64,000 nt of DNA from Temnothorax longispinosus (Eukaryota; Arthropoda; Insecta; Hymenoptera; Formicidae). This document shows, piece after piece, positions 19,839 to 31,124 of this stretch. The notes below the pieces were generated by a model that saw only the letters and a program-made list of their open reading frames with translations, was not told the origin of the DNA and did not search any database. The position numbers and the translations under genes were made by a program. The stretch's first letter is position 1. The number at the start of each line of letters is the position of its first letter. The DNA lies in assembly GCF_030848805.1 (NCBI RefSeq), contig NW_027270036.1:257965-321964 (forward strand). Direction: 5' to 3'.

Positions 19839-20692
19839 AAGTGATTCAGCTGAATATCTCTTAAAGTAAAAGAGATTGGAAAATTGTTTAGACAAAAGTT
19901 GTTTGGTTCGAAGGGGGACATAAGATGGTGTCATTGGTTTGACCATGGATGGTCGTTTAAAGCTCACGTGAACGACACCTTTAATTTCTTAAATGGAAAC
20001 TTCTATTTTTCAATGCATATTCTTGTAGCTAATCTCGAGAGCTTTTCAAAACACTATAATAAGTATTTTTTTATTAAAAACTTTTGGAATTATGAGGCTT
20101 GAAAGTTCTAGTATTTTGACATAAAATACAAAATATCTTGTAAAACATTAATTTTTCGGTAATGTTACCTAATACTTTTATGCACAGAATAATGAGACAA
20201 AATAAATTGGTATGAAAAAAAAGACATGGTTGCTTTCAAGAAAAAGTATGCAGATGCGTGTTGCAAAATTACATATTTTTTCTTAAACGAACTATGCCTT
20301 TTTTTCATACCAATTGATTTGTTCATTATTCTGTGCATAAAAGTATTAAGGTAACATTACCGAAAAATTAATGTTTTACAAGATATTTTGTATTTTATGT
20401 CAAAGTACTAGAACTTTCAAGCCTTATAATTCCAAAAGTTTTTAACGAAAAAATACTTTATTATAGTGTTTTGAAAAGTTCTCGAGATTAGCTACAAGAA
20501 TATGCATTGAAAAATAGGGGTTTCCATTTAAGAAATTAAAGGTGTCGTTTACGTGAGTTTTAAACGACCATCCATGGTCAAACCAATGACACCATCTTAT
20601 GTCCCCCTTCGAACCAAACAACTTTTGTCTGAAACAATTTTTCCAATCTCTTTTACTTTAAGAGATATTCAGCTGAATCACTTAAAATGATA
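19839..20692. mobile_element. Foldback element (~855 bp) at the inner end of the left arm
   Basis: TTTTAAGTGATTCAGCTGAA at the left (19836) pairs with its complement TTCAGCTGAATCACTTAAAA ending 20688. The arms are ~390 bp each, with a short centre around 20235-20290. The right arm of the large duplication lacks it. The gap begins 1-2 bases after its end, so the repeat probably stopped the assembly. Confidence 0.85.
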
Positions 20693-20693
20693 C

Positions 20694-21193
20694 NNNNNNN
20701 NNNNNNNNNNNNNNNNNNNNNNNNNNNNNNNNNNNNNNNNNNNNNNNNNNNNNNNNNNNNNNNNNNNNNNNNNNNNNNNNNNNNNNNNNNNNNNNNNNNN
20801 NNNNNNNNNNNNNNNNNNNNNNNNNNNNNNNNNNNNNNNNNNNNNNNNNNNNNNNNNNNNNNNNNNNNNNNNNNNNNNNNNNNNNNNNNNNNNNNNNNNN
20901 NNNNNNNNNNNNNNNNNNNNNNNNNNNNNNNNNNNNNNNNNNNNNNNNNNNNNNNNNNNNNNNNNNNNNNNNNNNNNNNNNNNNNNNNNNNNNNNNNNNN
21001 NNNNNNNNNNNNNNNNNNNNNNNNNNNNNNNNNNNNNNNNNNNNNNNNNNNNNNNNNNNNNNNNNNNNNNNNNNNNNNNNNNNNNNNNNNNNNNNNNNNN
21101 NNNNNNNNNNNNNNNNNNNNNNNNNNNNNNNNNNNNNNNNNNNNNNNNNNNNNNNNNNNNNNNNNNNNNNNNNNNNNNNNNNNNNNNNNNNNN
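20694..21193. other. Assembly gap (500 N)
   Basis: Exactly 500 N, a conventional placeholder length, so the true distance is unknown. Open frames drawn through it are meaningless. Confidence 0.99.
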
Positions 21194-21723
21194 ATGGCGA
21201 TCGTTCTCCCCTCGTCCTTCTCCCCATTGTTCTGGGGGGGGGGGGGGGGGGGTTAGGACAAGAAGGGGGTTAACGTTATGAGGGTATTGTTGGAGCATGC
21301 AAGGAGACTTGTTGTGGCGTCCAGGGGGGGGGTAGTGACGGTAAGGGTTGGGTTTTGACTCCTGTATCAGATTGTACGTTGCCGCTAGGTGGTGTCTGTG
21401 GGTCATGGGGGGTAGTGTGGGTGGTTTAGTTAACTCGGGGTGTATCGCGTCGTGAAGGGTTGGTACGTTTGGGGGTACTTAACTGAGGAGTGGGTTTTTC
21501 CCGTATCGGGCGTGCCAAGCGTATTTGCAGGTTCTCTTCTGGTGTTCTAGGATCGGGGAAGGTGGCTCTTGAAGTTTTGCGCTTTTTACTTTCGCAGTCT
21601 TCCTTTGTTCTCTCTCCGTGCGTTTGGAATCGCTGGCGCCCCACTGTTTCGTTCTTCTCTTCTTGCCGCCCGTTTGCGTTTCTTCTTCTCGTTTCTGGTT
21701 CGCGGTACTCTCTTTTTCCTTTC
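21194..21723. other. Unclassified sequence between the gap and a 28S fragment
   Basis: It has a run of ~18 G at 21235-21252 and a G-rich + strand to about 21420. Then comes a T/C-rich part with open frames on both strands that resemble no family I know (- strand text rich in Arg, Lys and Thr). It joins 28S sequence abruptly at 21724. It might be the 3' end of an rDNA-targeting element or unrelated spacer. Confidence 0.4.
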
Positions 21724-21794
21724 TTAACGAGATTCCCACTGTCCCTATTTACTATCTAGCGAAACCACTGCCAAGGGAACAAGCTTGGAAAAAT

Positions 21795-21833
<39 letters not shown>

Positions 21834-21840
21834 TGGCACT
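21724..21840 (+). pseudogene. 28S rRNA gene fragment, well preserved
   Basis: 117 bp match from memory the 28S region downstream of the R2 insertion site, starting TTAACGAGATTCCCACTGTC and ending GACTCTAGTCTGGCACT, with about four differences. Both ends stop abruptly, so it is a fragment of rDNA outside an array. Confidence 0.8.
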
Positions 21841-22189
21841 TTCTTTCGATTCTTTACGATTTCACTCTTTTAATGTATAATGTATTTTCTAATATATGCA
21901 CACGTGAGTACAAAAAACTTAGGTTCTATTTTTCTCATTTAACAAAATCTGTTTCTGATGATTTTTACTTGCGTTATTTTCAAACATACATTCGTTCGTT
22001 CTATCCGTTTCACATTAATTTAATACTGAGCTTTTTGTTCCCGTAACAAGTTTACATCAATTACATCTAATCCTGCAATGTAAAGTTTATATCACTATGC
22101 TACTACATGTAGGCCGCGTTTCGATTTTTAGATTTTTACTGCCAATACTGAAAATTTATAGTTTACGTGACGTAAACTATATTCAAAAA

Positions 22190-22945
22190 AGGTAAAAAAA
22201 GGCGCCAAGTACACGCGCAATGTATGTTGTAAATCTAAAAATCTTAAATGGTAGTAGCTTTATTTCTTCCTAACAAAATAATTCACAAAATTTCGTTACC
22301 TAACTCAACCCAAGTGATATATGTATAGTAGCTTTATTTCTCCCTAACAAAATCATTTACAAAATTGCGTTACCTAATTCAACCTAAGTGATACGTATTT
22401 CAAAAAAAGATGTGAAATCTTTAAATTGCGCCAATTGCAAAGAGAATATATACACTTTGAAAAATAATTGTTGTGCAACTACTTTTAAAAAACAAAACAA
22501 AATTGTGTTACCTAACTCAGCCCAAGTGGTATGTATCTTTATATTCCTGAGAGTCTTTCTATCAACCCAAGTGGTAGTAGTTTTAATTCTCCTTGATAAA
22601 ATTATAATATTACAAAGAATTATTTTAATCACAAAGAATTAAAGAAGTAACATTATAAAATGAAAATATTTAATTAAAATAAAATAAATAAATTTTTCTT
22701 GTAAAAAACTTGGCGCTGCTTTTTTATGGCATCACTTAGGTTGAATTAGGTAACGCAATTTTGTAAATTATTTTGTTAGGGAGAAATAAAGCTACTATAC
22801 ATATATCACTTGGGTTGAGTTAGGTAACGAAATTTTGTGAATTATTTTGTTAGGAAGAAATAAAGCTACTACCATTTAAGATTTTTAGATTTACAACATA
22901 CATTGCACGTGTACTTGGCGCCTTTTTTTACCTTTTTTGAAAAAG
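22190..22945. mobile_element. Foldback element between the arms
   Basis: AAAAAAGGCGCCAAGTACACG at the left faces its complement GTGTACTTGGCGCCTTTTTT at the right. Long arms of tandem TTACCTAA(C/T)TCAACC(C/T)AAGTG blocks run inward (22290-22390 against 22731-22860). No coding content. Confidence 0.75.
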
Positions 22946-22993
22946 GTAATTTTGTACTGTTGACAATAACAACAAATTACATTTTTATTAAAA

Positions 22994-23024
<31 letters not shown>

Positions 23025-23190
23025 ACTTCTTATTTTTTACAAATATACATATATGTGTATTTATATTCGTATTATATAGAGAATCGCTATAACATTAAAT
23101 GTAATAATAGTTATAATATAGAACTATTGTCTCCTATTTTTGAAATTTATTAAATATGTATTGATTAAATACGTATTTATTATATTTAAT

Positions 23191-23545
23191 TAACAAACTC
23201 GTTTGCTTCGACCAAACTGGCTATTTTTATTTAATTAGCACAACGCGTTTCGACCAAGATTCCGTCGTTCGTTGTCATCTAACGTGAACGCACCATACTG
23301 TATGACATCTACTAATATGACTTGTTTAATTTCACCATCTGACTTGCGAATCATTTCGTAGACTCATTGCTGCCACTTTGATTTAATGGAGTGTTCTGCA
23401 AGCGGTTAATATTGTACGCACTTGAAAAGGACCAGAATCTTGGTCGAAACGCGTTGCGCTAATTAAATAAAAATAGCCAGTTTGGTCGAAGCAAATGAGT
23501 TTGTTAATTTTATCACTCACTGGCGAAGTAAAAGTATTTGTTTTT
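23191..23545 (+). mobile_element. Penelope-like terminal-repeat insertion with 12-bp TSD
   Basis: The insertion is flanked by ATTATATTTAAT at 23179-23190 and 23546-23557, and the left arm shows the empty site. A ~70-bp inverted repeat (TTGGTCGAAACGCGTTG in the right half) is followed by a 40-base 3' tail rich in A/T. A long TSD, a 3' tail and this GTCGAAACG text fit a short Penelope-like element, but no coding part is present to prove it. Confidence 0.5.
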
Positions 23546-23633
23546 ATTATATTTAATGTTATTCTTGCAATTCTCTATGTTAAGTGGATATAAATACACA
23601 TATATATCGTATATATACATATATGTAATATTA

Positions 23634-25586
23634 TGTTTGAAGTTGAGAGAGAGAGAGAGGTTGTGTTATTCTTTTTTGCGGCCATCAGTGGCGGTTGTAA
23701 TTCGATAGGTCAAGCCGCGCATTCTACGTAGTTCGGTGAAAAAGCGCGCGAGCGGCGCCGACAACGTTGCGTCCCAGGCGGCGAGGCGCGTGTTTACCGC
23801 GCATGCTTGAGCATGTTGGGAGGGGCGCGCAGCCCGGGCGAGCGAGCGCCGAGCATTCGTTTCCCAGACATCGTGCGTGATACATCGTACGTGATACATA
23901 AGTTCGAGTCAAACCAGTAATTGCGTCATATTTTCTCAGTTAAGTTGTGAGGTAGCAGAGATCTGCCTCTTCGTGTGCAGTAAACAATATAATTGTTCAC
24001 CATATAAGAATCAACGAGATATGCGGACAACTACAATCGTCGCCGAAAGGAAGCCAAGGATATACGTCCCGGCGAGCCATGCCGACACGTGGAAAGATCA
24101 AGGAAGGCAGCCATTTTCTGGAACGTTCAAGGAAGCCTGTTCAGACGGAATACGAGCAGCTACTTATACATTGAGAGGAAATTTGTCTGTTGCGTGGTCT
24201 GTAAGACTAGCTATAATTATTCATCTGCTTTACTCACAAGGTAACCAATTAATTCACAATCGTGAGTAGAGACGTTAGAAGCTCATCTAACGTCACGGTA
24301 AGGATCCTGATCAAAGTATCCTTAATTCATCTGAGGGTTATCCTTGCTAATCTGAGGAGATATAATAAGTTTCGCGGGTTGGGAGGAAACATCCTCTCTT
24401 ATTACAGGATTGTGCACAATTTATTTCGAGTCAATTGTATAACTTTAAACTCAGTCTAAAAGTCCATTAATTAATTATTTCTTTGGTTGCAACCATTTTA
24501 TTTCAATGCAAAACTTTACTTCTTTCTTTGGTGCGATTGTTTCATTATAATTGATTATACAATATCTTTTATCGTTCATTACGTTAATTTGCGGACATTC
24601 ATTATATTCACTTGTATTACGTACTAAATTAGAATGCGTTCTTTACGAAATATATAAATCGTTTCAGGCGTTGTAATACAATTATCAAATAACCGTTTGC
24701 GTGCGTTGCTATAAAAGCTCTTATTCAATTACTTTATATTATTCTAGTGATTATTTTGCGTATTACTAATTATCAAACATTATGTTTATTCTATGGTGAA
24801 TTAGTGTGTCAATCAAAGACTGCCTATTACAAGATTTAATTCAGTAAACTCAGTGAGAAATTTATTGCTTATGTTTCTGTTGTTGCTCATTTTGTATGTA
24901 TAGCTTGTGTTGTAGTAATCGCTCATGATTTAGTATATTGCTTTGCCGTGATTTAGACACGAGTTTGGTAATGCTCAATCAGTATTGAAACTACAAATAA
25001 TATTATTTAATAGAAAGATAATAGTTATTCATTATTTCAAATAAAAGATTGATGCATTATTTCCCAGATTATACAAATTCTATCTGAAGTGATATTCTTG
25101 TATTAATTGATTTATGTTTATGTTTCAAACGATCCTTTCTTTAGAGAAGAACAACTAATTCGAAGCTTGACTACGTCAAGAGAAATTATATGAAAACATA
25201 CTATGACAATTCTTCTTATAATGAATATTTTATATGATAAAGAAGTACCTCAGTAAAACTTCAAAGTATATTATGCCATATATTTAAAGAAAGGACTGTT
25301 CTACGATAACCATTTATATGTTCTTTTGTGCATTTATATTATTTATATTGTATTTTATATTACTTATGTATAATTTTGTTCAAGAATACTGGGAAGGTTT
25401 TAGGGCAATTTTCCTTCTCCTATGCAACAAATGTTGGTATTCTTTGTATAGGTCTGCCCAATCTAGACTTTTCTAAATTACATAAATTACGAAACGCAAT
25501 CTTTCTCTCAATAAACGGATACTTTTTATTTGTTCCTTCCTCATCTAATTCTAGAGATCAGGCTTGTGCGCGAGCTTGTGCAAACA
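23634..25586 (+). mobile_element. Solo LTR, ~1.95 kb
   Basis: Begins TGTTTGAAG, ends GTGCAAACA, and is flanked by TATTA on both sides (23629-23633, 25587-25591). The left arm has no insertion at the matching place (around 19545-19560). A GC-rich first third with possible splice-like text is followed by AT-rich sequence. It shares layout and end text (GCTTGTGCGCGAGCTTGT) with the solo LTR at 56023-58351. No tRNA primer site or coding region remains. Confidence 0.85.
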
Positions 25587-25747
25587 TATTAACATGTTTT
25601 TTAAATCATGTTTATCTGCAATAATTAAATTATTTATATTAAACCAATTATTATTTTTAAAATAAAAAATTTACCTAACAATGTGATTATTCCTTATCCA
25701 CTAATTATTAATTTTCAAATAAGTAATAATTCATGTATTAAAAACAC

Positions 25748-25942
25748 ATGAAGAATATAAAACGATGCGAAACTGGAAACTACTGGAACAGATTCGGGTC
25801 TGGACTAGTTATTTATTGGTTCGGATTCCTTGACTGCTTGAACAGATCGACTGAAAAAAAGTTTATTATAATGGACCATTTTCCCGAAAATATTACATAC
25901 ATGGATCCAACTTGTATCAAACCTATGAATAATACGCGATTA
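25748..25942 (+). pseudogene. Unrecognised coding-like block, right arm
   Basis: The counterpart of the left-arm block at 19193-19387. It reads MKNIKRCETGNYWNRFG, then YWFGFLDCLNR and IIMDHFPENITYMDPTC. Substitutions between the arms are few. Identity unknown. Confidence 0.35.
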
Positions 25943-26461
25943 TAATCGATATAATTGTATATATTTATTTTTGTACAGTTACCTTCAAGAAATGACAAGA
26001 GATGATACATTTAATATTTGTAAATAGATTTTTGTTAGAGGATCTGATCATGGATTAATATTTTAATACTGTTTCTGATTGTTATCGGAATGAATTAAAG
26101 TATGGTTTTGTATTTTCATATTGTAATTATTATATTCAAGTCATTAAACTATTCATGTATTTTTATTTTCCCTCCAAATGTTTGCGAAAACTTAACTATT
26201 TAGTAGAGCTACATAATCGAGTAAATAAATTAAATATTATCACATAACTGAATGAATTAAAATCACAGTCCTTAAAAATACAATGTAGCTAATATATATT
26301 CATTATAAAATAAATTATAATATATATATATATATATATATAATCAGCTTTTATAATGAATCAATAGTACGATGAAACAAAGTTATTTATCTGGTTATAA
26401 TATTTACAGTCCTTGAATCTGAATCCTTTAAACAAAATTGGACATTTCGTTGAATCTAAGA

Positions 26462-27497
26462 TCAGATTTTAGCTTTCTTCCTATTTTTATCCGACACTGT
26501 ATACTTGTCGTAACTTTTCGTTGGATCAAAAGGTTCCCATCTACTCGCTGGAAAAATGTGTTTGTTCCTCTCGTACCATGATCTAATGAGAAAAATAAAA
26601 AAATAACATAAAAGAGAATTATACAAAGTATTCTTTTAATAATAAATTTCTCGGTTTCGACAGAAGCATCGTGCATAATACGAATATCATCGTGAACGTC
26701 AAATGTGAACAGAGGCCCGCTCTTTCCTCGTGCCTAATCGCAATATTACATACATTAAAATAACATGCCAACATTGTGATATTGCTTCATAAGTTTTATC
26801 ATTTAGTATATTTACCTTAGTTACAATAAAATCAGTTACAGTTGCAGTAAAACGTATAATGGTGCGGTAATATAAGATTCTCCTTGACATACATTAACTG
26901 ATCTGCCATTACTGTTTTAAGCTCGCTGAATTCACGCCTCAGAACTTCTAAACATCTCTGAAGAACCTAATAAACAGAATTACCTGTATGTGAAAATTTA
27001 ATTTATGCAGCAGACCATTATATATCATGCCAATGTTACTCCAAAAGTGACACTAGAGTATTTTAATAACTTAAACGTTCTCTAAACCACTGAGACATTC
27101 ACCTTTCTTCATTATAACACTCCGACGATGGTCAGATTCATCCCAATAACTGAATGTGATCTCAATTTCTTCTTCCTTCAACGCGTTCTGCTTTCTAGCC
27201 CATTCTTGTCTCAATTCTTCCCTAAGTTTATTTTCCTCCTCGTTCCTTTCCCTACTGGCAAAAAACATGTATCTACATCTGGATTTTTCTAAATCTTCTT
27301 AATCGCAGGGCCATCAGATTGCACATTTTCTGCCTCCGGGGATTTTTCGGCATTGTCTTCGTCAGAAGACATCTCAGCTTCATCTTCGTCTTCGTCCAGA
27401 TTAAAAGACAAAGCTTGAATCTGTCTCTTCTGTTTGTTCTTTTCTGTCTGCTTCGCCGCTAGTGCTCTTTCCTTTCCTGCTCTTTTTCACGTTCCTT
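26462..27497 (-). pseudogene. FAM50: FAM50/XAP5 family gene fragment, right arm
   Basis: Mirror copy of the left-arm fragment with the same exon order and introns. It shares the stop before KNPDVD and the frameshift after FLP. It keeps Trp after PASR, which the left arm has lost, but has lost ~31 bases after ASVETE that the left arm keeps. The shared lesions show the sequence was already dead when it was duplicated; the private ones came later. Confidence 0.8.
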
Positions 27498-27833
27498 CTA
27501 TCAAAGCATAAAATACACGTACAAAATACAAATTTTGAGATAATCAGGATCATAAGAAGATTGTAAGAAATTACTTGTGGGTATCAGGATTCGTGAATGT
27601 TCGCTCAATTTAACGGCGGATTTTCTCTTGCATTCCGCGTGACCGACGGTACATGCACATAATGTAAATATTACAATGCTGTGTTTGGGATAAATTAAAA
27701 TAGTGGTTTAATTTTCATGAGGAAAGAATGGACGTCGACATAAAAATCGAGCTGAAAATTGCATTTAAATCTTACCACTGAATCAAAATATACATTTCAA
27801 TTTTGATATAATAATTGTGTAGAGTACACATAC

Positions 27834-28038
27834 ATTAGTGATGTTTGCAAAAGCGCATCTTTTATGCGTTTTTTCTTTAAACGGCGAAACTTCCACTTTT
27901 CGCTTGGCGCGAATTTCTCTACCAACATTGGGTTGTCGTAATACATTGCTCTGTAAAGAATTTTGACTTCTGGTCGTTATTTCTTTCCTCAAAGTTGTTT
28001 TGTCGATTTTGTCCGAGTAATACCTTCGGTGGTGCCAT
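27834..28038 (-). pseudogene. CycB3: Cyclin-B3-like first coding exon, right arm
   Basis: The - strand start is at 28038 (MAPPKVLLGQNRQN). An 8-base deletion after CGACAAAACA breaks the frame. Downstream the frame is intact through REIRAKRKVEVSPFKEK and the terminal KRCAFANITN before a GTATGT donor. The lesion differs from that of the left arm. The ...KR.AF..ITN end is what suggests cyclin B3. Confidence 0.5.
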
Positions 28039-28439
28039 TTTTCAGATATGACGAAACTTTAGTTCCTTATCTAATTGCTATAATTCACAAACATACATAT
28101 AATTAGTTTATATATATTATACATAGTTTAATTTATATAGTGCATAATATAATACGGAATGTTTCAGAAATAAATTGTCAAATTTGAGAAGCATATTCTA
28201 CTAACAGTAAAAATGGAAAAGTTACAAATTTTTTTAAGTAACATCAAAGGAAAGGGAGACATAAAAAGAAGGAAGATAAGAGAGATAAGTGATTTCGAAG
28301 TACAACAGATAACAGTGAATAAAAGAGAGAAGGAGGACATGTAAAAAAATGTATATATGAAATGAAAAGAGAGCATTTTTATCTTTTTCTAACTCTTAAA
28401 ACTGGAAAAGAATAAAAAATAAGTTGAACCGATAATAAT

Positions 28440-29341
28440 CCCACACAGCACATGATATCATTCGTATATACTGAATTGATACTCAATGTACTACAGATAT
28501 ACAAGATATACTTGATAATATCTCTATAATGTATTTTGCAGTATATTATTTTACTAATATTTTAAGGATATTCGACATTTATCAGTAATATTCGGTCTAT
28601 TTATCGAATATTTTTAGGATATGCTAAATTTATCAGAATAATATATTATTTTACTGATATTTTAAGCGCGGGGTCGCGCGGCGAGAGAGTTCGGCTCGCG
28701 CCCGCTACGCGGCGCATCGCCAGTATCCTTTCGCGTAATTAAGATTCAACATCGACTCTTATATTTAAGGCAGCTCGGCAGGGTTTCTCCAGCGTTCTCA
28801 AGTTCGCCAGGTAGGGCGTGCTCACTAGTAAGGCCTCTGACATAACCTTTTTGTTTACGAAGTGTGCTCCTCATCCGGGGCGTTCGTTTATACCTGCTTT
28901 GCAGGGCATTAAACTTTCTCGATAAGAGTTAACAGAGAGCAAAGTTAAAAAATTTGTTTGCTTAACGAGAAACGTATGCGCAAACTCTGCTCTAACAGAA
29001 AGGCTGCAAATTGATTAGCTATCGCACAGTTTTTAGCCAATAAGCTTGCAGCTTTTCCGTTAGAGCAGAGTTTACGCATACGTTTGTCGTTAGAGAATCG
29101 GGCCCCAGGAGATATTCTCTAATAAATACTGGTAATGTAATCAAAATATTCTTTTAATATACTCACAATATACCAAAAAATATTCTCAGTATATACTGAG
29201 TAAGCTTCTAGGGCAGACATTAGAACATCCTCAGTACATTCTCAAAATATCATAGACGTATTTCAAATATCAACAGGATAGACATAATCTAGGTTTGCGA
29301 TATACTGAGTACATTCTCAGGATCTACCTGTGCTGTGTGGG
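28440..29341. mobile_element. MITE with TIR CCCACACAGCAC (~0.9 kb, nested hairpin inside)
   Basis: CCCACACAGCACATGATATC at the left and GTGCTGTGTGGG at the right are inverted. The left arm lacks it (AATAAAATAACTTACG is continuous there). Inside lies a GC-rich stretch (28670-28880) and a hairpin at 28963-29092. A 118-bp relative lies in a DNMT3 intron at 36516-36633. Confidence 0.75.
28963..29092. repeat. Hairpin with the shared CCAAT...GAAAAGC core
   Basis: TAACGAGAAACGTATGCGCA pairs with TGCGTAAA...CGTTTGTCGTTA-type text at the other end (ACGCATACGTTTGTCGTTA). The loop contains AGCCAATAAGCTTGCAGCTT, related to the core of the hairpins at 31984, 32129 and 35351. Confidence 0.6.
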
Positions 29342-29598
29342 ATAACTTACGATAATTCCTTTGCGCGTAAACGGGATTGATCTCCTCGGCATCAGCTCCC
29401 TGCCGTCAATATATACCTGTGAACAGGCTCCTTGATCTCCTCGGTATCAGCTCTCTGCTGTCAATATGTAATACCTCTACAAAGTAAAAATGTATTGTAT
29501 AATCAGAATACTAGCAACGTGCACAACTTCATTTGAGGTTATAATTGGGTACAACATTCATCGCACGATACTGTTATAATTGCAAATCGGAAACGTAC

Positions 29599-29770
29599 CT
29601 CGAGTCCAGCTCTTCTGCGATCAACGAAGTCGGGATCGAACGTGTCAGTCGTCACTTTCTGCCAAGCATAGAGAACCTTTTTTTCCGGCAGCGGTGGTAA
29701 CACGATGTAGGGATACGAAATCTCCAGATAAGCACGAAGCAATTCAGTATATCGCCGGCACGATTACGGT
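29599..29770 (-). pseudogene. SNX4: SNX4-like PX-domain exon, right arm
   Basis: The - strand reads RRYTELLRAYLEISYPYIV, then PPLPEKKVLYAWQKVTTDTF and DPDFVDRRRAGLE up to a GTACGT donor at 29598. This is the better-preserved copy and supports the SNX4 assignment: the sequence before LRAYL resembles the RRYSEFELL block of SNX4 PX domains with two residues missing. Upstream text has a stop before the RRY block. Confidence 0.65.
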
Positions 29771-30155
29771 GTTACTGCCGTTTCGCGTACGAGCGTATGC
29801 GCGCGTTGTCGCACCTTATACCTCGCGACAGCGTGCGGCTCGTGCAAACGTTAACGCGCGGCCGCAATCGCGCGGCAGAAACGCCTCGTGTGAACAGGCT
29901 CCTTGATCTCAGTATCAGCTCCCTGCCGTCAATATAAAAAATAATATAATAGGTTAACCTGTATGTATAAACACTCACGTAAACGTAGTAAACAGTAAAT
30001 AAAATAAGTATAACAGTAATATATAGAATAAGATAATTATAGGATAATTACATAAAACAATTACCTTGAATTAATCGTCGCGTCGTGTAAAAAGTCACGG
30101 TCGGTCTCGCTCCGCGCGTACTACCGTGTCTCTCGAGATAGGTTATAACTGATGA

Positions 30156-30322
30156 ATGGGTGCGTTCAGCCGATACTCCGCTAGCCTAGCAATCGTGAGC
30201 AGTCGCTCGTTTTTGCTCATTTCCTCTCTTTTGACCCAATGGATTAAAAGGAGAGGAAACGAGCGAAAACGAGCGACTGCTCACGATTGCTAGGCTAGCG
30301 GAGTATCGGCTGAACGCACCCA
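30156..30322. mobile_element. Near-perfect 167-bp hairpin MITE
   Basis: GGGTGCGTTCAGCCGATACT pairs with AGTATCGGCTGAACGCACCC. The stem is ~75 bp with almost no mismatch and a short TGACCCAATGGATTA loop. AAT flanks both sides. The left arm lacks it, so it is recent. Confidence 0.8.
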
Positions 30323-31124
30323 ATGACTGACAGCGCGCTAAACGAACGCACTGTCTGCACTGCACTGCACCGCGATACTAACGCCGATAGCCGCGAGTGT
30401 CGAAAAAGTAAAAGTGACATTTCTCTGTTCTCTGTTTGTTACATGTACTTATGTTATAATGAATGAGAGCGGTCGACGTAGAAAAAAGTATCTTAAAAAA
30501 AATTTTGACATTTGGACTTTGCGTCGCAATATCTCCGCTCGTAGGGCACGTAGCGGAATATTATAAGAGAAACCCCCCTTTCCCCTTAATTGGACCCCAA
30601 GCTATCGATCAAGCCTACTTAGAACTTGATCCGTTCACTCGTTATCGAGATCTCAACATCTCGTATACTCGCACCCGTCGCGTCGCGTACTTAAAAGAGT
30701 CACGGTGCGGTCTCGCTTCGCGTGTATGTACATACTTGGCGCGAGACACTACCGTGTCTCTTGATACACGTTATATAATTATAAAAATTTTATTATATAA
30801 TAATTATTATAATAATTATATATAATAATTATATAATAAAAAAATATTATAATAATAAAATAGATTATAGCATATGTATACTTTTTCATATACATATATA
30901 TAAGATGGACAAAAATTTGTATCAACTCATGCTATATTTTGTCCACCCTGCATGTATGTACATAATTTTCCTAATTTTATACGTGTCGAAAAATATGAAT
31001 GAGTTTATTTGTAATCAAAAAAGCAGGTAAAATCCTCATGTCCGTTTATTTGTGGTAGATAGGAATTAAGACCCGTTTAATTTTTTAATATTTTATATTT
31101 CAATTTAAACCTATATAATCGATC

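Larger units (their letters stand above)
22985..30765 (-). repeat. Right arm of the giant inverted duplication
   Basis: Reverse complement of the left arm, block by block: AT-rich inner part, unrecognised coding block, FAM50-like, cyclin-B3-like and SNX4-like fragments, the triple exon-like block, and the terminal ACCGTGTCTCTTGAT. Insertions found only here are a Penelope-like element (23191-23545), a 1.95-kb solo LTR, a MITE at 28440-29341 and a hairpin at 30156-30322. Confidence 0.9.

Noticed and set aside
20678..21406. Open frames through the N stretch
   Set aside because: They consist mainly of undetermined residues.
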